A DNA stretch of 64,000 nt from Paramecium tetraurelia (Eukaryota > Ciliophora > Oligohymenophorea > Peniculida > Parameciidae): positions 124,001 to 188,000 of the forward strand of contig NW_001799466.1 of NCBI RefSeq assembly GCF_000165425.1. The letters run 5' to 3'. Below, in pieces: positions 13,989 through 24,413 of this stretch. The translations under genes and the position numbers were made by a program. Under the pieces are notes generated by a model. The model searched no databases and was not told the DNA's origin. It saw only the letters and a list, made by a program, of their open reading frames with translations. How positions within the stretch are numbered: position 1 is the stretch's first letter; every line of letters starts with the position of its first letter.

Positions 13989-15410
13989 TCAAGTATTTAA
14001 AAATTCATTTAAAGAAAATATTTGTTCTGTTTGTGAAGTCAGCGATCTCAAAGCCTGAATGCCTTCAGATTTGATGAACTCTTCCTTCCATTTCTCGTAT
14101 TTCTCCTTGTTCGTATTTCTGACTTTGGTGAATATGGATTGCAATAATTCAACAGTCTTACAATTGACCTATACGTTGTCCTAATTCAAATTCAACTTCA
14201 GATTTTTAATGATTATCCTGATCAACTATTAATCAATTAAACTTTGCACTTAGTCGATGTCTCCTAGAAGTACCAAGTTTTCGAATATTGAGACTATCTT
14301 CAATAGAGCAAATTCCTTTTGTTCGACACTGTACACTCGAATTACAATTGATACAATAGTTTTCTATTCAAAAAGAAAGGACACTCCAAGTGATTTATTG
14401 CTAATCTAAACCAGGAAGGCAAGACATCTATGAAAAGTGGCATTATCCTTACAATCTAGCAATTTTTAGACCTACCTCATTATTCCTTGTTTCAAAACAA
14501 ATTAGAATTACTGATCAGTTCCTGATAAAACAAATATCAAATTTGTTAAAATGACTTATAATAATTCATATTCTGATTCGTGTTTTTTCATTAGTTATAC
14601 AAATCTTGCAATGATATCAAGGTCTAAGAGTAATTGGATTCGTTTGAGGTGGTTTTCTTTCAATGGAGGCAAGGGTATCCATTTTCCAGTGACTATGCAG
14701 ATGCATTTGGTTATGATTCCAATCTTATTTTCTTAGTGAATTTTATCGATAATAAACAGTAAACTAGATTTTATGAGTTCGAATTTCATTGAAGGCTTTT
14801 TGGTACACAATGAGTAGAGGGTTTTTAAACAGAACTCTGGTTCTTTTGCGTATCTCTTGAAGATAAACTGTTCACATTAATTGTTGAGGAACTATTTACA
14901 GAAAGGCTTGGAATGCCTTATTTTAGCAGCCTATAACACTGCCACAAGTCCGGTAAATGCAATTAAATCGATGTTTGATTACAGCATAAGGGAGAGGCTG
15001 GAAATCAGACCTTATTGTAAGATCAGTTCCACTTATTGAGATGTTCCACAAAGTAAGCATATGAGGATTTGAGTCGAGTCTATAGTGCTTTGAATTGAAT
15101 ATTGAACTTATATTAAATGTATTAGGGGCTAAATGATATTATTTTGAATGATGAATTAGGTGAAGTGATACTGATTCCCAGCCTCATCCAAATCAAGGGG
15201 GAAGGTCTCTATGTGGAATTCCAAAAAGATGAGTCGTAGTAATCTTTATAGAGCAATATGAATAGAGATGTAGTCTTCAGAATGCAGTTGCGATTTAATC
15301 GATTAAATATGTTCTCTTGTGATATAGAGAGAGTGTATTGAATCCACTTGGGATAATAGGTAATTTCGGTCTTATTCATTGATTCTATCGTCTACAATGT
15401 ATTCATCCAT
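13989..15410 (-). CDS. Importin-alpha-like armadillo-repeat protein
   Basis: Single uninterrupted frame of 473 aa. Successive ARM-type helices are visible: HFTQFIIQNNIIQPLIHLI, ILICLLCGTSQQVELILQQG, LIAFTGLVAVLQA, LDIIARFVQLMKK, TDQQFQFVLKQGIMRQVQKL, FENLVLLGDIDQVQSLI and VNCKTVELLQSIFTKVR. The length (about 470) and the closing helix EFIKSEGIQALRSL resemble karyopherin-alpha. A clear basic importin-beta-binding domain is not visible at the N-terminus (MDEYIVDDRINEQDRNY), so it may be a divergent paralogue or another ARM adaptor. It is tail-to-tail with the EF-hand gene, 28 bp apart. Confidence 0.7.
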
Positions 15411-15542
15411 TAAATATTAATGTTGGAAACATGTGATGTTTTAGAATCCAAATTAATATGATGACTTTTTCAATTAATTATGTTAATAAATCGGAGATAT
15501 ACAAAAATATTTTATAAGGGATTATAACATACTCAATACGTA

Positions 15543-16455
15543 ATGCAGATGTGCAGACTGTACTCCCTATTTAAATTAATGATGGCAACCATATTGGCAC
15601 TCACCATCGATTGCGTGAGATGTGAACTGACCAATTGGATGTTGGCAGTGTTATTTCATTCTATTATAGCCTATGTGTATCATACTTACATGAGGATTAT
15701 CTTAAATAATATAGTAATGAACTTACCAATTTTAGTAAATTGTACTGTAAATAGCGGAAAGACTAAACCATTTGATCTAAGTAGAAGAGGTCGAAACAAA
15801 TGAATAATCGAATTGTCAATATTTGATACATGAAGATTTGGATCCATACTTGTATCTGAATTAGGAAGAGATGGATAGGAAGTAGAAGATCTTGGCAGTG
15901 TAGATTAGATACGAAGTTGTATCTAGATATTAATCATTGCGAATTTTGAGTATCATAACATTTTGGGTTACTCAGATATTAGTAGTTTGGGCTATAAGGT
16001 TGTAGATGCAGAATCCAGAAGATCCTGAATCGTATGATACATGTCTTAGATATGCAAATACATTCCAATTGGCCTTTGTGTTCTTGACAATCTATCAATA
16101 TTTGGACGTGTACATTTTAAGTCTATTAATTGTAATTGCTTTGCCCTTCTTGATACCAGTTAGGTTGTGGCATTAATTCAAGGAAAAAAAGTAAAACTAT
16201 GACAATCAGTAATCTCTTAAGGAACTGAAGAAGACATGCATTATGCTTTATCACTTCAAGAATATTTAAGGAGATTAAGAGTGTGGCATATGTATGCATA
16301 GTTATGTCACTGATGAAAAACTTCTTGTACTCCCATGCGATCCGAAACATCATTTTCATTTGTAATGCATCCAAGCATGGTTGCTCATCAATTCCACTTG
16401 TCCAAAATGCAGAGCAAGCTTTCTCAAATTTAACTAATAGCAGTAATAATAATGA
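15543..16455 (+). CDS. Membrane-anchored RING-H2 E3 ubiquitin ligase
   Basis: The 296-aa product has hydrophobic helices near the N-terminus (LTNWMLAVLFHSIIAYVY), in the middle (ILSIITFWVTQILVVWAI) and after it (VYILSLLIVIALPFLIPV). Then comes a C-terminal RING-H2 finger: CGICMHSY, LPCDPKHHFH, C-I-Q-A-W and CPKC, the C3H2C3 ligand order. A trailing run of Gln encoded CAG TAA TAA TAA sits directly before the TGA stop. This is a clear local proof that UAA is not a stop here. A 22-nt intron after codon 55 or so restores frame. Probable ER or endomembrane ligase; substrate unknown. It ends 29 bp from the convergent SDHB stop. Confidence 0.87.
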
Positions 16456-16484
16456 TTATTATTGTTATCTTATATGATATTATT

Positions 16485-17483
16485 TCATAATGTTGCAGAT
16501 GCAATCTTTCTTTCCTTGTATTCTTCTATTAATTTCATCAAATGATTCATTGATCTCTGTGGATCCAAACCTTTAGGACAAGTGAATGAACACATTCCAA
16601 TATTCTAACAATCCTCAACCTTCACATCTTCGGCTAAATTTAATAAGATTTTTGAAATTACCTAATTTTTCAAGTCTCTCATCAGTGTACTCATCTCTTG
16701 AATCCACAATCCATCTGTAAGCCTACATCAACACTGCTGGACCAAGATATCTATCTGGATGCCACCAATAAGAAGGACAAGATGTCGAACAGCATGCACA
16801 TAACACACACTCGTAAAGACCATCAAGTAACTTTCTGTCTTCTACAGATTGAATATATTCCTTATTTCCTTCCTTATTTTAAATATAATAAATTCATTAC
16901 TTTTGGAGTCTTCCTCTTCAAATAAGGATCGATGGTCTTATATTGAGTGTAGAAATTGGTCATATCAACTACCAAGTCTTTGACTACAAACATGTGTCCC
17001 AATGGAGTGATGTAGGCTGGCTATGTCAAGTCAGTGTCAATAGCGTGAATACAAGCCAATTTATGAAGACCATTGCAATTCATTGAGCAAGATCCACAGA
17101 TGCCTTCTCTGCAGGATCTACGTAATGATAATGAGGAATCGTAATTGTCTTTAATGTATAACAATGCATCCAAGTACATTGGAGGTATCTTCTTCAAGTC
17201 AACATAATAGCTGACATACTTGGGGAAGTCATTCTCATCCTAAAATCTAAACATCTCAATATACAGCTGGATCGTATCTATAAATAAGGAATTGCTTCAT
17301 TTTTGACTTCTCCTCTGTTGTTAGTTTTGGATCGTGCTCCACCACATAGTTTATTTATTATATGCCTTTCACTGTACTAGAGACAGTGTCAAATAACCTT
17401 TTTGTAGCATCGTTACTGTCGTGATGATGTGTCCCATGCCAGAACATTGGTCTTCTGAACACTGTAGACAATCTCTAAAGCAT
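16485..17483 (-). CDS. SDHB: Succinate dehydrogenase iron-sulfur subunit, mitochondrial
   Basis: Electron-transfer subunit of complex II, linking succinate oxidation to ubiquinone. The 305-aa product starts with an amphipathic, Arg-containing presequence ([14 protein letters not shown]). The [2Fe-2S] motif is [16 protein letters not shown]. The [4Fe-4S]/[3Fe-4S] motifs are [16 protein letters not shown] and [11 protein letters not shown], with PAVLMQAYRW between them. Introns of 25, 28 and 28 nt restore frame. The start lies 48 bp from the end of the TIM16 gene on the same strand. Confidence 0.95.
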
Positions 17484-17531
17484 AATTTAATTTATTCATT
17501 TCAATCTTCACAACACACAGTATTTATAAAA

Positions 17532-18030
17532 TCAATTTGTCTTCTATTCCTCCTACTTCCCTTCTTCCTCCTTCCCTTTCTAACTCTCCTCCTCCTTCCT
17601 TAACTTCTCCAAAATCTCCTTCTCATTAATATCTGGGAAATCCTTCATCAATTCGCATTTGGCATTGTGCAACATTGATTGAATATAAAATGATCCTCCC
17701 TTTACTGGATCGTTCTTGTGGAACTGTCTCCAATAAATCTTAATCCTCTATTTACGATTTTTACTTTTAAAATTTCTTCTGCATTAGTTTTCTCAGCTGT
17801 CAATTGCAATATTTTAAATGCTTCGTCTCTTGTCATAGGTTTGTGAGTCAAATTTGCTGCTTGCATCGTCTGATTCAAAAACTCGCTAAATGGATTTGCT
17901 GACTTTCCTCCTTACTCTAATCATTTTACACATGCATACATTTAGCACTCTGTTAATAAGCCTTCATAAAAGACTTGGCAAAGGTTGAGCCAACTTCAAT
18001 GATTAATTTGATAATGAGACGCTTAACCAT
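17532..18030 (-). CDS. PAM16: Mitochondrial import motor subunit TIM16/PAM16
   Basis: Inner-membrane J-like regulator of the presequence-translocase motor. The 149-aa product begins with the typical hydrophobic helix (MVKRLIIKLIIEVGSTFAKS). The degenerate J-like domain follows (MTRDEAFKILQLTAE, then YWRQFHKNDPVKGGSFYIQS, KCELMKDFP). It ends in a charged Glu/Lys tail longer than in animals. The HPD tripeptide of true J proteins is absent, as expected for TIM16. Introns of 23 and 26 nt restore frame. Confidence 0.9.
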
Positions 18031-18109
18031 TAATAAAATAAATTCTTATGATAAATTATTATTATAGAATAAACATCCCACTTTACATTTTGAGTACTTA
18101 TATAAGATT

Positions 18110-18169
18110 AATAGACTTTTATCCTCTTTAATAGACTTTTATCCTCTCTAATAGATTTTACCTTCTTTA
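18110..18169. repeat. Three tandem 20-bp units between divergent genes
   Basis: Units AATAGACTTTTATCCTCTTT at 18110-18129, a copy with one change at 18130-18149, and a more diverged copy at 18150-18169. They sit in the 175-bp gap between the divergent PAM16 and RBR starts. They may be replication slippage or repeated regulatory sites. Confidence 0.85.
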
Positions 18170-18205
18170 AGAATAAACGATTAATATTTATTTTATTTAG
18201 CATAT

Positions 18206-19473
18206 ATGAGTTTAAAATCCAATCCATATATTTAGACACTTATAAACTTCATAAACTAACCAGAAAAAATAGTGGAGAACTCCGAGAGATTTGATGAGCT
18301 GATTACTAGGTTATGCTAATAGGAAATCGATCCCTAAATTGAATATGATGGATCAAATTTTTGTTGCCATTGCTTAGAATTCCTAGTTGAAAACAATTAC
18401 AAAAATTTACCCTGCGGACACAATGTTCATACTGAATGTTTCAAGACTTATTTGAGTGAGCAACCTTTTTATATTGAATCGATTGATACCTATTCATGTT
18501 GCAAAGAATCAGAAACATGTTCCTAAGTTTTAATTACAGACGAGGTTTCTAAATATATTCTAGGAGGAGAAGAGTTTAATAACTTGCGAAATTTGTACAC
18601 TTTAATTTTAAATAGGTATGTAATGGATTAAAATGATAATGATGATCCTTTTGATATCGATGAATTATAAAATGAGAATGGAAAATAAGCTGAAAACTAG
18701 TCTCTCAATGATTATGATGTAGCTAAGTAGATAGAATAATAAGAACAGGTTGAGAAAAGGTAAAATTATAAGAGAGCTACTTTTGATTGTGCAATTTGCT
18801 TTGAAAATTATGATTTGGAATAAGAAGCAATTACTCTAGATTGTGATCATAGATTTTGTAGACAGTGTATTAAAGAATAAATTTACAATTAAATGGATCT
18901 TGGAAATTTTAAAGAGAGTGATTTAGTTTGCCCTTTATGCAATCACCCAATAAATTTTTATATCATTTAAAATTGCACTCCGGATGTTAGTGCAAAAATC
19001 AATGACTTGAGGTATTTAAAAGTATTAATTTAATTTAAGGACTTAAAACTTAAAAATTGATTCTAAATATGAAAAAGTAGTGGTTTGCCCAGGTAGAGGT
19101 TGTCCAGCATCATATATTATATCTATATATCTAGAATTTCCAACCTGTACGAATTGTAAATTATAGTTTTGTGCAAATGGTTTTACAATAAATAATCCTT
19201 TTAGGTTGTGATAAGGCTCATTAAGGTATGACTTGCGAATAATTTAAACAGAAAACTAGAGCAAAGTAAGAGAAAGGTTTAGTTAACTGTCCTAAATGTA
19301 AAGTGTAAATTTTCAAGGACGGAGGATGCAATCATATGACTTGCAGATGTAAACATGAATTCTGTTATGTGTGTTCAAAGCCTTATAAACCAAAAAGAGA
19401 ATGTAATTGTCCATAGATGACCACCATTGAAAGATTTTTTGATAGAGTTAAAGGTTTTATTGGATCAAAATGA
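18206..19473 (+). CDS. RBR (RING-in-between-RING) E3 ubiquitin ligase
   Basis: The 404-aa product has an N-terminal Cys/His-rich RING-like module ([22 protein letters not shown]), an acidic/Gln linker, RING1 ([25 protein letters not shown]), an IBR ([19 protein letters not shown]) and RING2 ([19 protein letters not shown], then CKHEFCYVC). In RING2 the Cys of the HMTC segment is the expected catalytic residue forming a thioester with ubiquitin. Introns of 28 and 25 nt restore frame and rebuild the IBR. The extra N-terminal RING-like module makes it unlike parkin or HHARI. Confidence 0.9.
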
Positions 19474-19535
19474 ATTTTATATTCTATAAATCTATGAACT
19501 AAATATTAATAATGTAATATGAAAATTTTCAATCT

Positions 19536-20120
19536 TCAATAATTATTGTTTGATCTGTTTCCTGCTCTTTTCTTGTATCCTCCTCCTGAATTGTCGCTCT
19601 CCTCTTCCTCTTATTATTTTCTTCTTCCTCCGTTGTTATTATAACTTCTTCCTCTGCCTCTGTTTGATTAGACATTGGGTCTCTCTGGATCTGCCACCTT
19701 TCTGTAAGAATCTCTAACCTAATTGCCTCCTGTGCCTCTTCCATATTCTCTCCCTTCAGAATATCCAATATCCCAATCCACTCTGATTGCTCTCTCATCC
19801 AATTTCAAGAGGTCCAAGTATTCATGAGCCTCCTTTGCATCTTCGTGATTGAAATATTCAATGAAGCAAAATCCAATAGCCTTTCCTGTTTCCTTATTTC
19901 TCCCCATAATTAATCTCCTCACTCCTGCTCCCACTCTGTTGAATAATTCAAATATTTATTCTTCGGTTGTGTAGATGGATAAATTTCCCAGGTACAATGT
20001 AGTTGATATTGAGAGTTTATAAAAATATTCTTCCCTTGTCAAATTCGAACTCTTGTCATAGTATTGACTTATCGGTTGTTGTAGATTTTCATATAAACTT
20101 GCAGCATTCAAATTACTCAT
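19536..20120 (-). CDS. NCBP2: Nuclear cap-binding protein subunit 2 (CBP20)
   Basis: RNA-recognition-motif protein that binds the m7G cap with CBP80 in the nucleus. The 194-aa intronless frame has RNP2 TLYLGNLSIYTTEEQI and RNP1 IGFCFIEY. The cap-stacking C-terminal segment is RVDWDIGYSEGREYGRG, with conserved Trp-Asp and the aromatic residues that sandwich the cap. It continues with QVRDSY and an Arg/Gly/Asn-rich tail. Two UAG/UAA codons within the tail would otherwise look like stops. Confidence 0.94.
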
Positions 20121-21370
20121 TTGATTTAAATTATTGAAGTCAAACCATTTATATGTATAAATATAAATATAAAAATATCACCACCATTTATAACACCCAT
20201 AAAATTATAAAGGAATATTAATATAAATAAATTAAATCCACTTAATAATTGTTATCATGATGACCAAGCATATGTCTGATCCTATGTGATCGATGTTAAA
20301 GGATTCTGAAATTAAACTTTTTTATTAATTAATACAATCTCAATTTATTCGCTTCATAATAATTATTTATTTTTCAGTTTTATGATCAAATTACAGGAAA
20401 GTCATTTCGAAAACTTTATCCTCTAAACATAAAAAGACAATCTATTACGACAATTCCTCTGAAAACTGATCCTTTGTTCAATGTTGTTAGTAAAAAAGTA
20501 ATATTACAACAAAGCATCTGAATTACAAAGAGATATCAATTAAGATCAAACAAAAAATTGCATAATAGAACTAAAAATTAATATTAAAGTTTAAGGAGTG
20601 TTGAAATTATAAATTGGGTATATGTGTAAGGATATATTAAATTAATTGACCAATAAATTTAACATTGTCAACATTAAGATCAAATATGGATAAATAAATA
20701 TTTGAGAATATTATAAATTGATATTTTTGAATAAGAAAACAAAGCTTTCGTAAAAATAGCCAAGAATTTAGGCAATTTAGATGATAGTGGATTAAGTTAT
20801 ATCAATATATGCAGTTTTCTTTGGCAAAATTAACATAATATAGTCAAAATGAACAACTGGAATTTGGAATGAATATTTAGAAAAGAAAATAAATGGAATT
20901 TTAAAGGCTGAAATTATTATTAATTAGAATTTCAATTTGGAATCAAATTCAAGACAACAAATATTTGTAGTTACTAAGGTGAAGGAGGATCATCTAAAGG
21001 AGAATAAAATTTATATAAATATTTAACATCTAAAATTTAAACCGCAATATAAAAGTAAGCTAATTATTTCTATAATAGTAAAATTTGAATCATGCAGGAA
21101 AATTTGTAATTAATTTATCAATAATATTTGATTTGATATAAAGTATTGCTCCTCGATGATTCCACGTCCTTATACTCAGTTATTAGATTCTCTTTGATGA
21201 TTAGAATATTTTAAATAATGGAGAAAACATAAAATAATTATACAAAATTCTCATAATATATTCATTAATTGAATTGTATTTATCCAATATATTTTTGTTA
21301 AATAATGCACATATGCAATTATCTCAAATGCAATAGATAATAAATGAATTTTTCATACAAATTAAATTAA
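20121..21370. other. Intergenic with possible gene remnants
   Basis: AT-rich gap. At about 20850-21150 on the plus strand two frames look partly coding: one with TTGIWNEYLEKKINGILK followed by a long UGA-free run, another with SYQGEGGSSKGEQNLYKYL. They overlap and neither has a start. They could be a decayed gene. No RNA gene recognised. Confidence 0.3.
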
Positions 21371-22051
21371 TCATTAAGGGGTTTCCTCATAAGTTAAGGA
21401 ATCTTATTTCATTAAAAAGTAGTCTTATAATTCTTTTGATATGCGATTTTGCTAGACATAATTTTGAACTTCCACATCTCTTCTTATTTATTATGAAGAT
21501 TGTAATATAAGATCAAGTTGTTTTTCAAATAGTCTTGAAAGCAAATTCATTTTCCCTATAACTGATGATTACCTTAGACAATTTGTATTGAGTTTAGTGC
21601 CACATTTACACTTTATTACTGGTTTTCCAGAATCAATTAATTTTTTTAAGTGTTCTTCCATGCAAAGATGATGATAGCAACAATTTTTATTACAATTTAG
21701 TTGGACGAATGTTAGAGAAATAAAGTCATCACATTTTGAACATTTTTTATTCTAACTTTTTAAGGCTTTATCATCATTTTTCAAGCCTTTATCTAAGCCT
21801 TTTTATTTTTTACCCTCTTCACTAATTTCTTTACCTAAAACTTTTGAATCATTATCATCTTTTTTTAAGTCCATTTCTATGTTCCGATAAATTTATTAGA
21901 TTTGGCCAGTATCTTAAGAAGTAAGTACTTATGAATTTTTTGCTCCAGATGCAATATTTTTCTTTGGCTGATCTATTGTTTCAGGTTTTTTCTCTATATC
22001 AATTGTGTTAATAGATGAAGAGTTGTCTTGTTTACATAAATTACTTCCCAT
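21371..22051 (-). CDS. Zinc-module protein with CxCGTK motif, possible N-myristoylation
   Basis: Single 226-aa frame. It begins MGSNLCKQ, matching the MGxxx(S/C) pattern for myristoylation plus a nearby Cys for palmitoylation. A polar Lys/Asp linker follows, then a RING-like zinc module: CSKCDDF, LNCNKNCCYHHLC and CKCGTKLNTNCLR. The C-terminus is helical and polar (LLSRLFEKQLDLILQSS). Three features match the neighbour at 22183: N-terminal Met-Gly, the Cys spacing, and the CKCGTKLN signature. They are likely tandem paralogues. Probably an E3-ligase-like or other zinc-binding adaptor; activity is inference. Confidence 0.7.
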
Positions 22052-22182
22052 TTGGATTAAATGATTATTTAATATTTATATTATTGAGTCTTAATGTGGA
22101 TATATCATACATATAAATTAATCAAATTATTATAATTGCACAATTATATTTATAAAAATATTTTTACTAATTGTTTTATAAA

Positions 22183-23310
22183 TCAATCTCCTCCTGGTGT
22201 TGAATAATTACTGAAGTATAGAAACCCTGATGAGCTATTGTAATCTTGATCAACTTGATATTAATTTTGATAATATAGATCCCATATTTAATCAAAATCA
22301 TCCAGATCCCTTAAATTTGGTAATATTTTTGATAATTATACTGAAAACAAATAGTTCAGCAATTTCAATCTAATTTAACTTTCAGGTATCCTTCTAATAA
22401 TATTAGTATTAATTTTAGTTCCGCATCTACACTTAATAATAGTGTTCTTTCTATCTAAAATTTGATATTATAACCAATTAACAAAGCAATCTTAATGATA
22501 TACGTGTCCACAATTAAATTTGAGCAGATCTTATTATAATTCTTTGCCACAATATAAGCAAATACTTACAATAAATAATTATTGCTAACTGATGTGTAAA
22601 ATACCACTTTGATCGATTACTAATTCAGTAATATTTTTTTAAAGTTTTTATTTTTTTTCTGCATATTGAAAATCATAGTCTTCTTTAGATGTATTTTATT
22701 CTATTTACTGTTAAATCTATTAGACATCACAAAACTTTCTAATATTGGAAGACTATATTAATTTTTATACCTAAAGTGAAAATATTTTATAAAGAATTTT
22801 AGATTTAATTTCATCATCTACTATTTATCTTAAGATGTTGGAGTTCAATTTAGTACCACATTTGCATTTAATTATGAATTTTTCCTTCTGTTATAATTAC
22901 TTTTCAATATTTTATATAAAGCAATCCTAATGAAAAATATGGTCGCAAACTATTTATATAATGGTATCTTCAATTAATTCATTGCATTCATAACAAACTT
23001 TATTTTACTTAAAATCATTTATTTGCCTTGTTAACTTCCCGGTTTAATCTATCCTTATCGATTCTAGTAATTATTATTAGTTTGCATTTATATCACCTTT
23101 TTTGGTGATTTTCTATGTTTATCCCTTTTATTAGATTTCATTAAATGAGAACTCCTCATGTTAATGTGTTTATTCTCCTTGCGATTAGATTGGTTTAGTA
23201 GTTATAAAGGGCTACTAATTTTATTTTTATTCCTTTGCATTACATTAGAGAATGCATTATTATTCCTTTTTTGGTTTTTATGAGGTAAAACTAGAAAGCA
23301 ATGTACCCAT
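22183..23310 (-). CDS. Protein with two RING-like CxCGTK modules
   Basis: Single 375-aa frame starting MGTLLSSF, again a myristoylation-type N-terminus. Two copies of the same zinc module are present. The first has CYECNELIEDT, VCDHIFHQDC and KCKCGTKLNSNILRQI. The second has CLYCGKELQQD, FNCGHVYHQDC and KCRCGTKINTNIIRRI. Ligand order C-x2-C ... C-x-H-x3-H-x2-C ... C-x-C is RING-H2-like with an atypical last pair. The duplication inside this gene plus the related gene 131 bp downstream suggests local expansion. Not matched to a named family. Confidence 0.72.
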
Positions 23311-23375
23311 TATTAATAAATTTTGATTAAAATATTAAGAAAAAATACACTAATTTTAATTAATTCGATGAATAA

Positions 23376-24286
23376 ATGATTTCCTATCAATTGTGAATAG
23401 AGAAAAACAGGGTTTTTAATGATCTAGAAAAGGAGTTTTATATTTATTTCAATTAGAATATTGTTATTTACATTCTTAATAAAATTAAATTTAAGTATTT
23501 TTATTTCTAGGATACCCTACTTTCATTAACCTTATTATTTTTCTAAAATTTTAGATTTAAAAATAATTATTATAATCAAAAATCTTTCATTTATATCACA
23601 TTAGATAGAAATAATCTTGAAGTGATTCATATAATTTCTCAAGGTTTCTCCATCAGTTTGATAACGCTTAACAATGAGCATTTTCTATATTATAATATCT
23701 TTAAATTAAAAGGTAATTGAAACATTGATGCTAAAGAGTTATTTCTTTAAAACAAATCTTCTATTCTATTAAATCAATCCCAAGGTTATGGAATCTACTA
23801 TTTCAAATTTCATGAATTTTAAATATGATTTTCTAATCCTTATTAATTACAATAGAATATTTATTAAATAGATTGAATAGGATTTCCTCTTAATCACACT
23901 AAATTTTTAATTTTGATTGATTTGAGAATCAAAAGCAATATATTCTTATAAACATTAAATTGATTAATGTTGTATTTGATCACTATCCCTTCTTAGAATT
24001 TATATTCATTAATAATGATGATTTTACTCTTAATGAATAAGTTTAATTAATTAGTTTTTTGGTTTCAAGTTATCTTATTTCACCTTTCTCAGGGTATTTG
24101 ACTTTATTTAGTAAGACTGTTGGGAGTTCTCCTAAGATTTCGGGCTTAATGTTTGAGAATTTCTCATCAAATTTTAATTAAAATTATTAATAAATATAAA
24201 GGATGAAATTTAGTTATGGGCAGATATATCAGTTAAATAGGATGAATAGAATAGTAGATATTAAGAATGAAATAAAGGAAGATTGA
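23376..24286 (+). CDS. Unresolved hypothetical gene
   Basis: From ATG 23376, with a possible 18-nt intron soon after it, one frame reads through hydrophobic/aromatic sequence (DRNNLEVIHIISQGFSISLI). A second frame near 23950-24286 reads LINVVFDHYPFLEFIF and FSGYLTLFSKTVGSSPKISG before a UGA. The two parts are in different frames, so further introns or decay must be assumed. Phe/Ile/Leu/Asn richness makes part of this indistinguishable from AT-rich noise. The second part is the more protein-like. No domain recognised. Confidence 0.3.
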
Positions 24287-24413
24287 ATTTCATGAGTAGT
24301 TTTTCAAAGGCATTGTTGTTTTAGAATAAAGAAATGAGTAGAAAATTAAGAAAATGCATAGAATAAGACTTGATTATTTTATTATTATATTATATAAAAT
24401 TTAATAAGTTCAT

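Noticed and set aside
19529-19798. Acidic open frame overlapping the end of CBP20
   Set aside because: Out-of-frame shadow; the RRM frame continues through UAG and UAA codons to its own UGA at 19536-19538.
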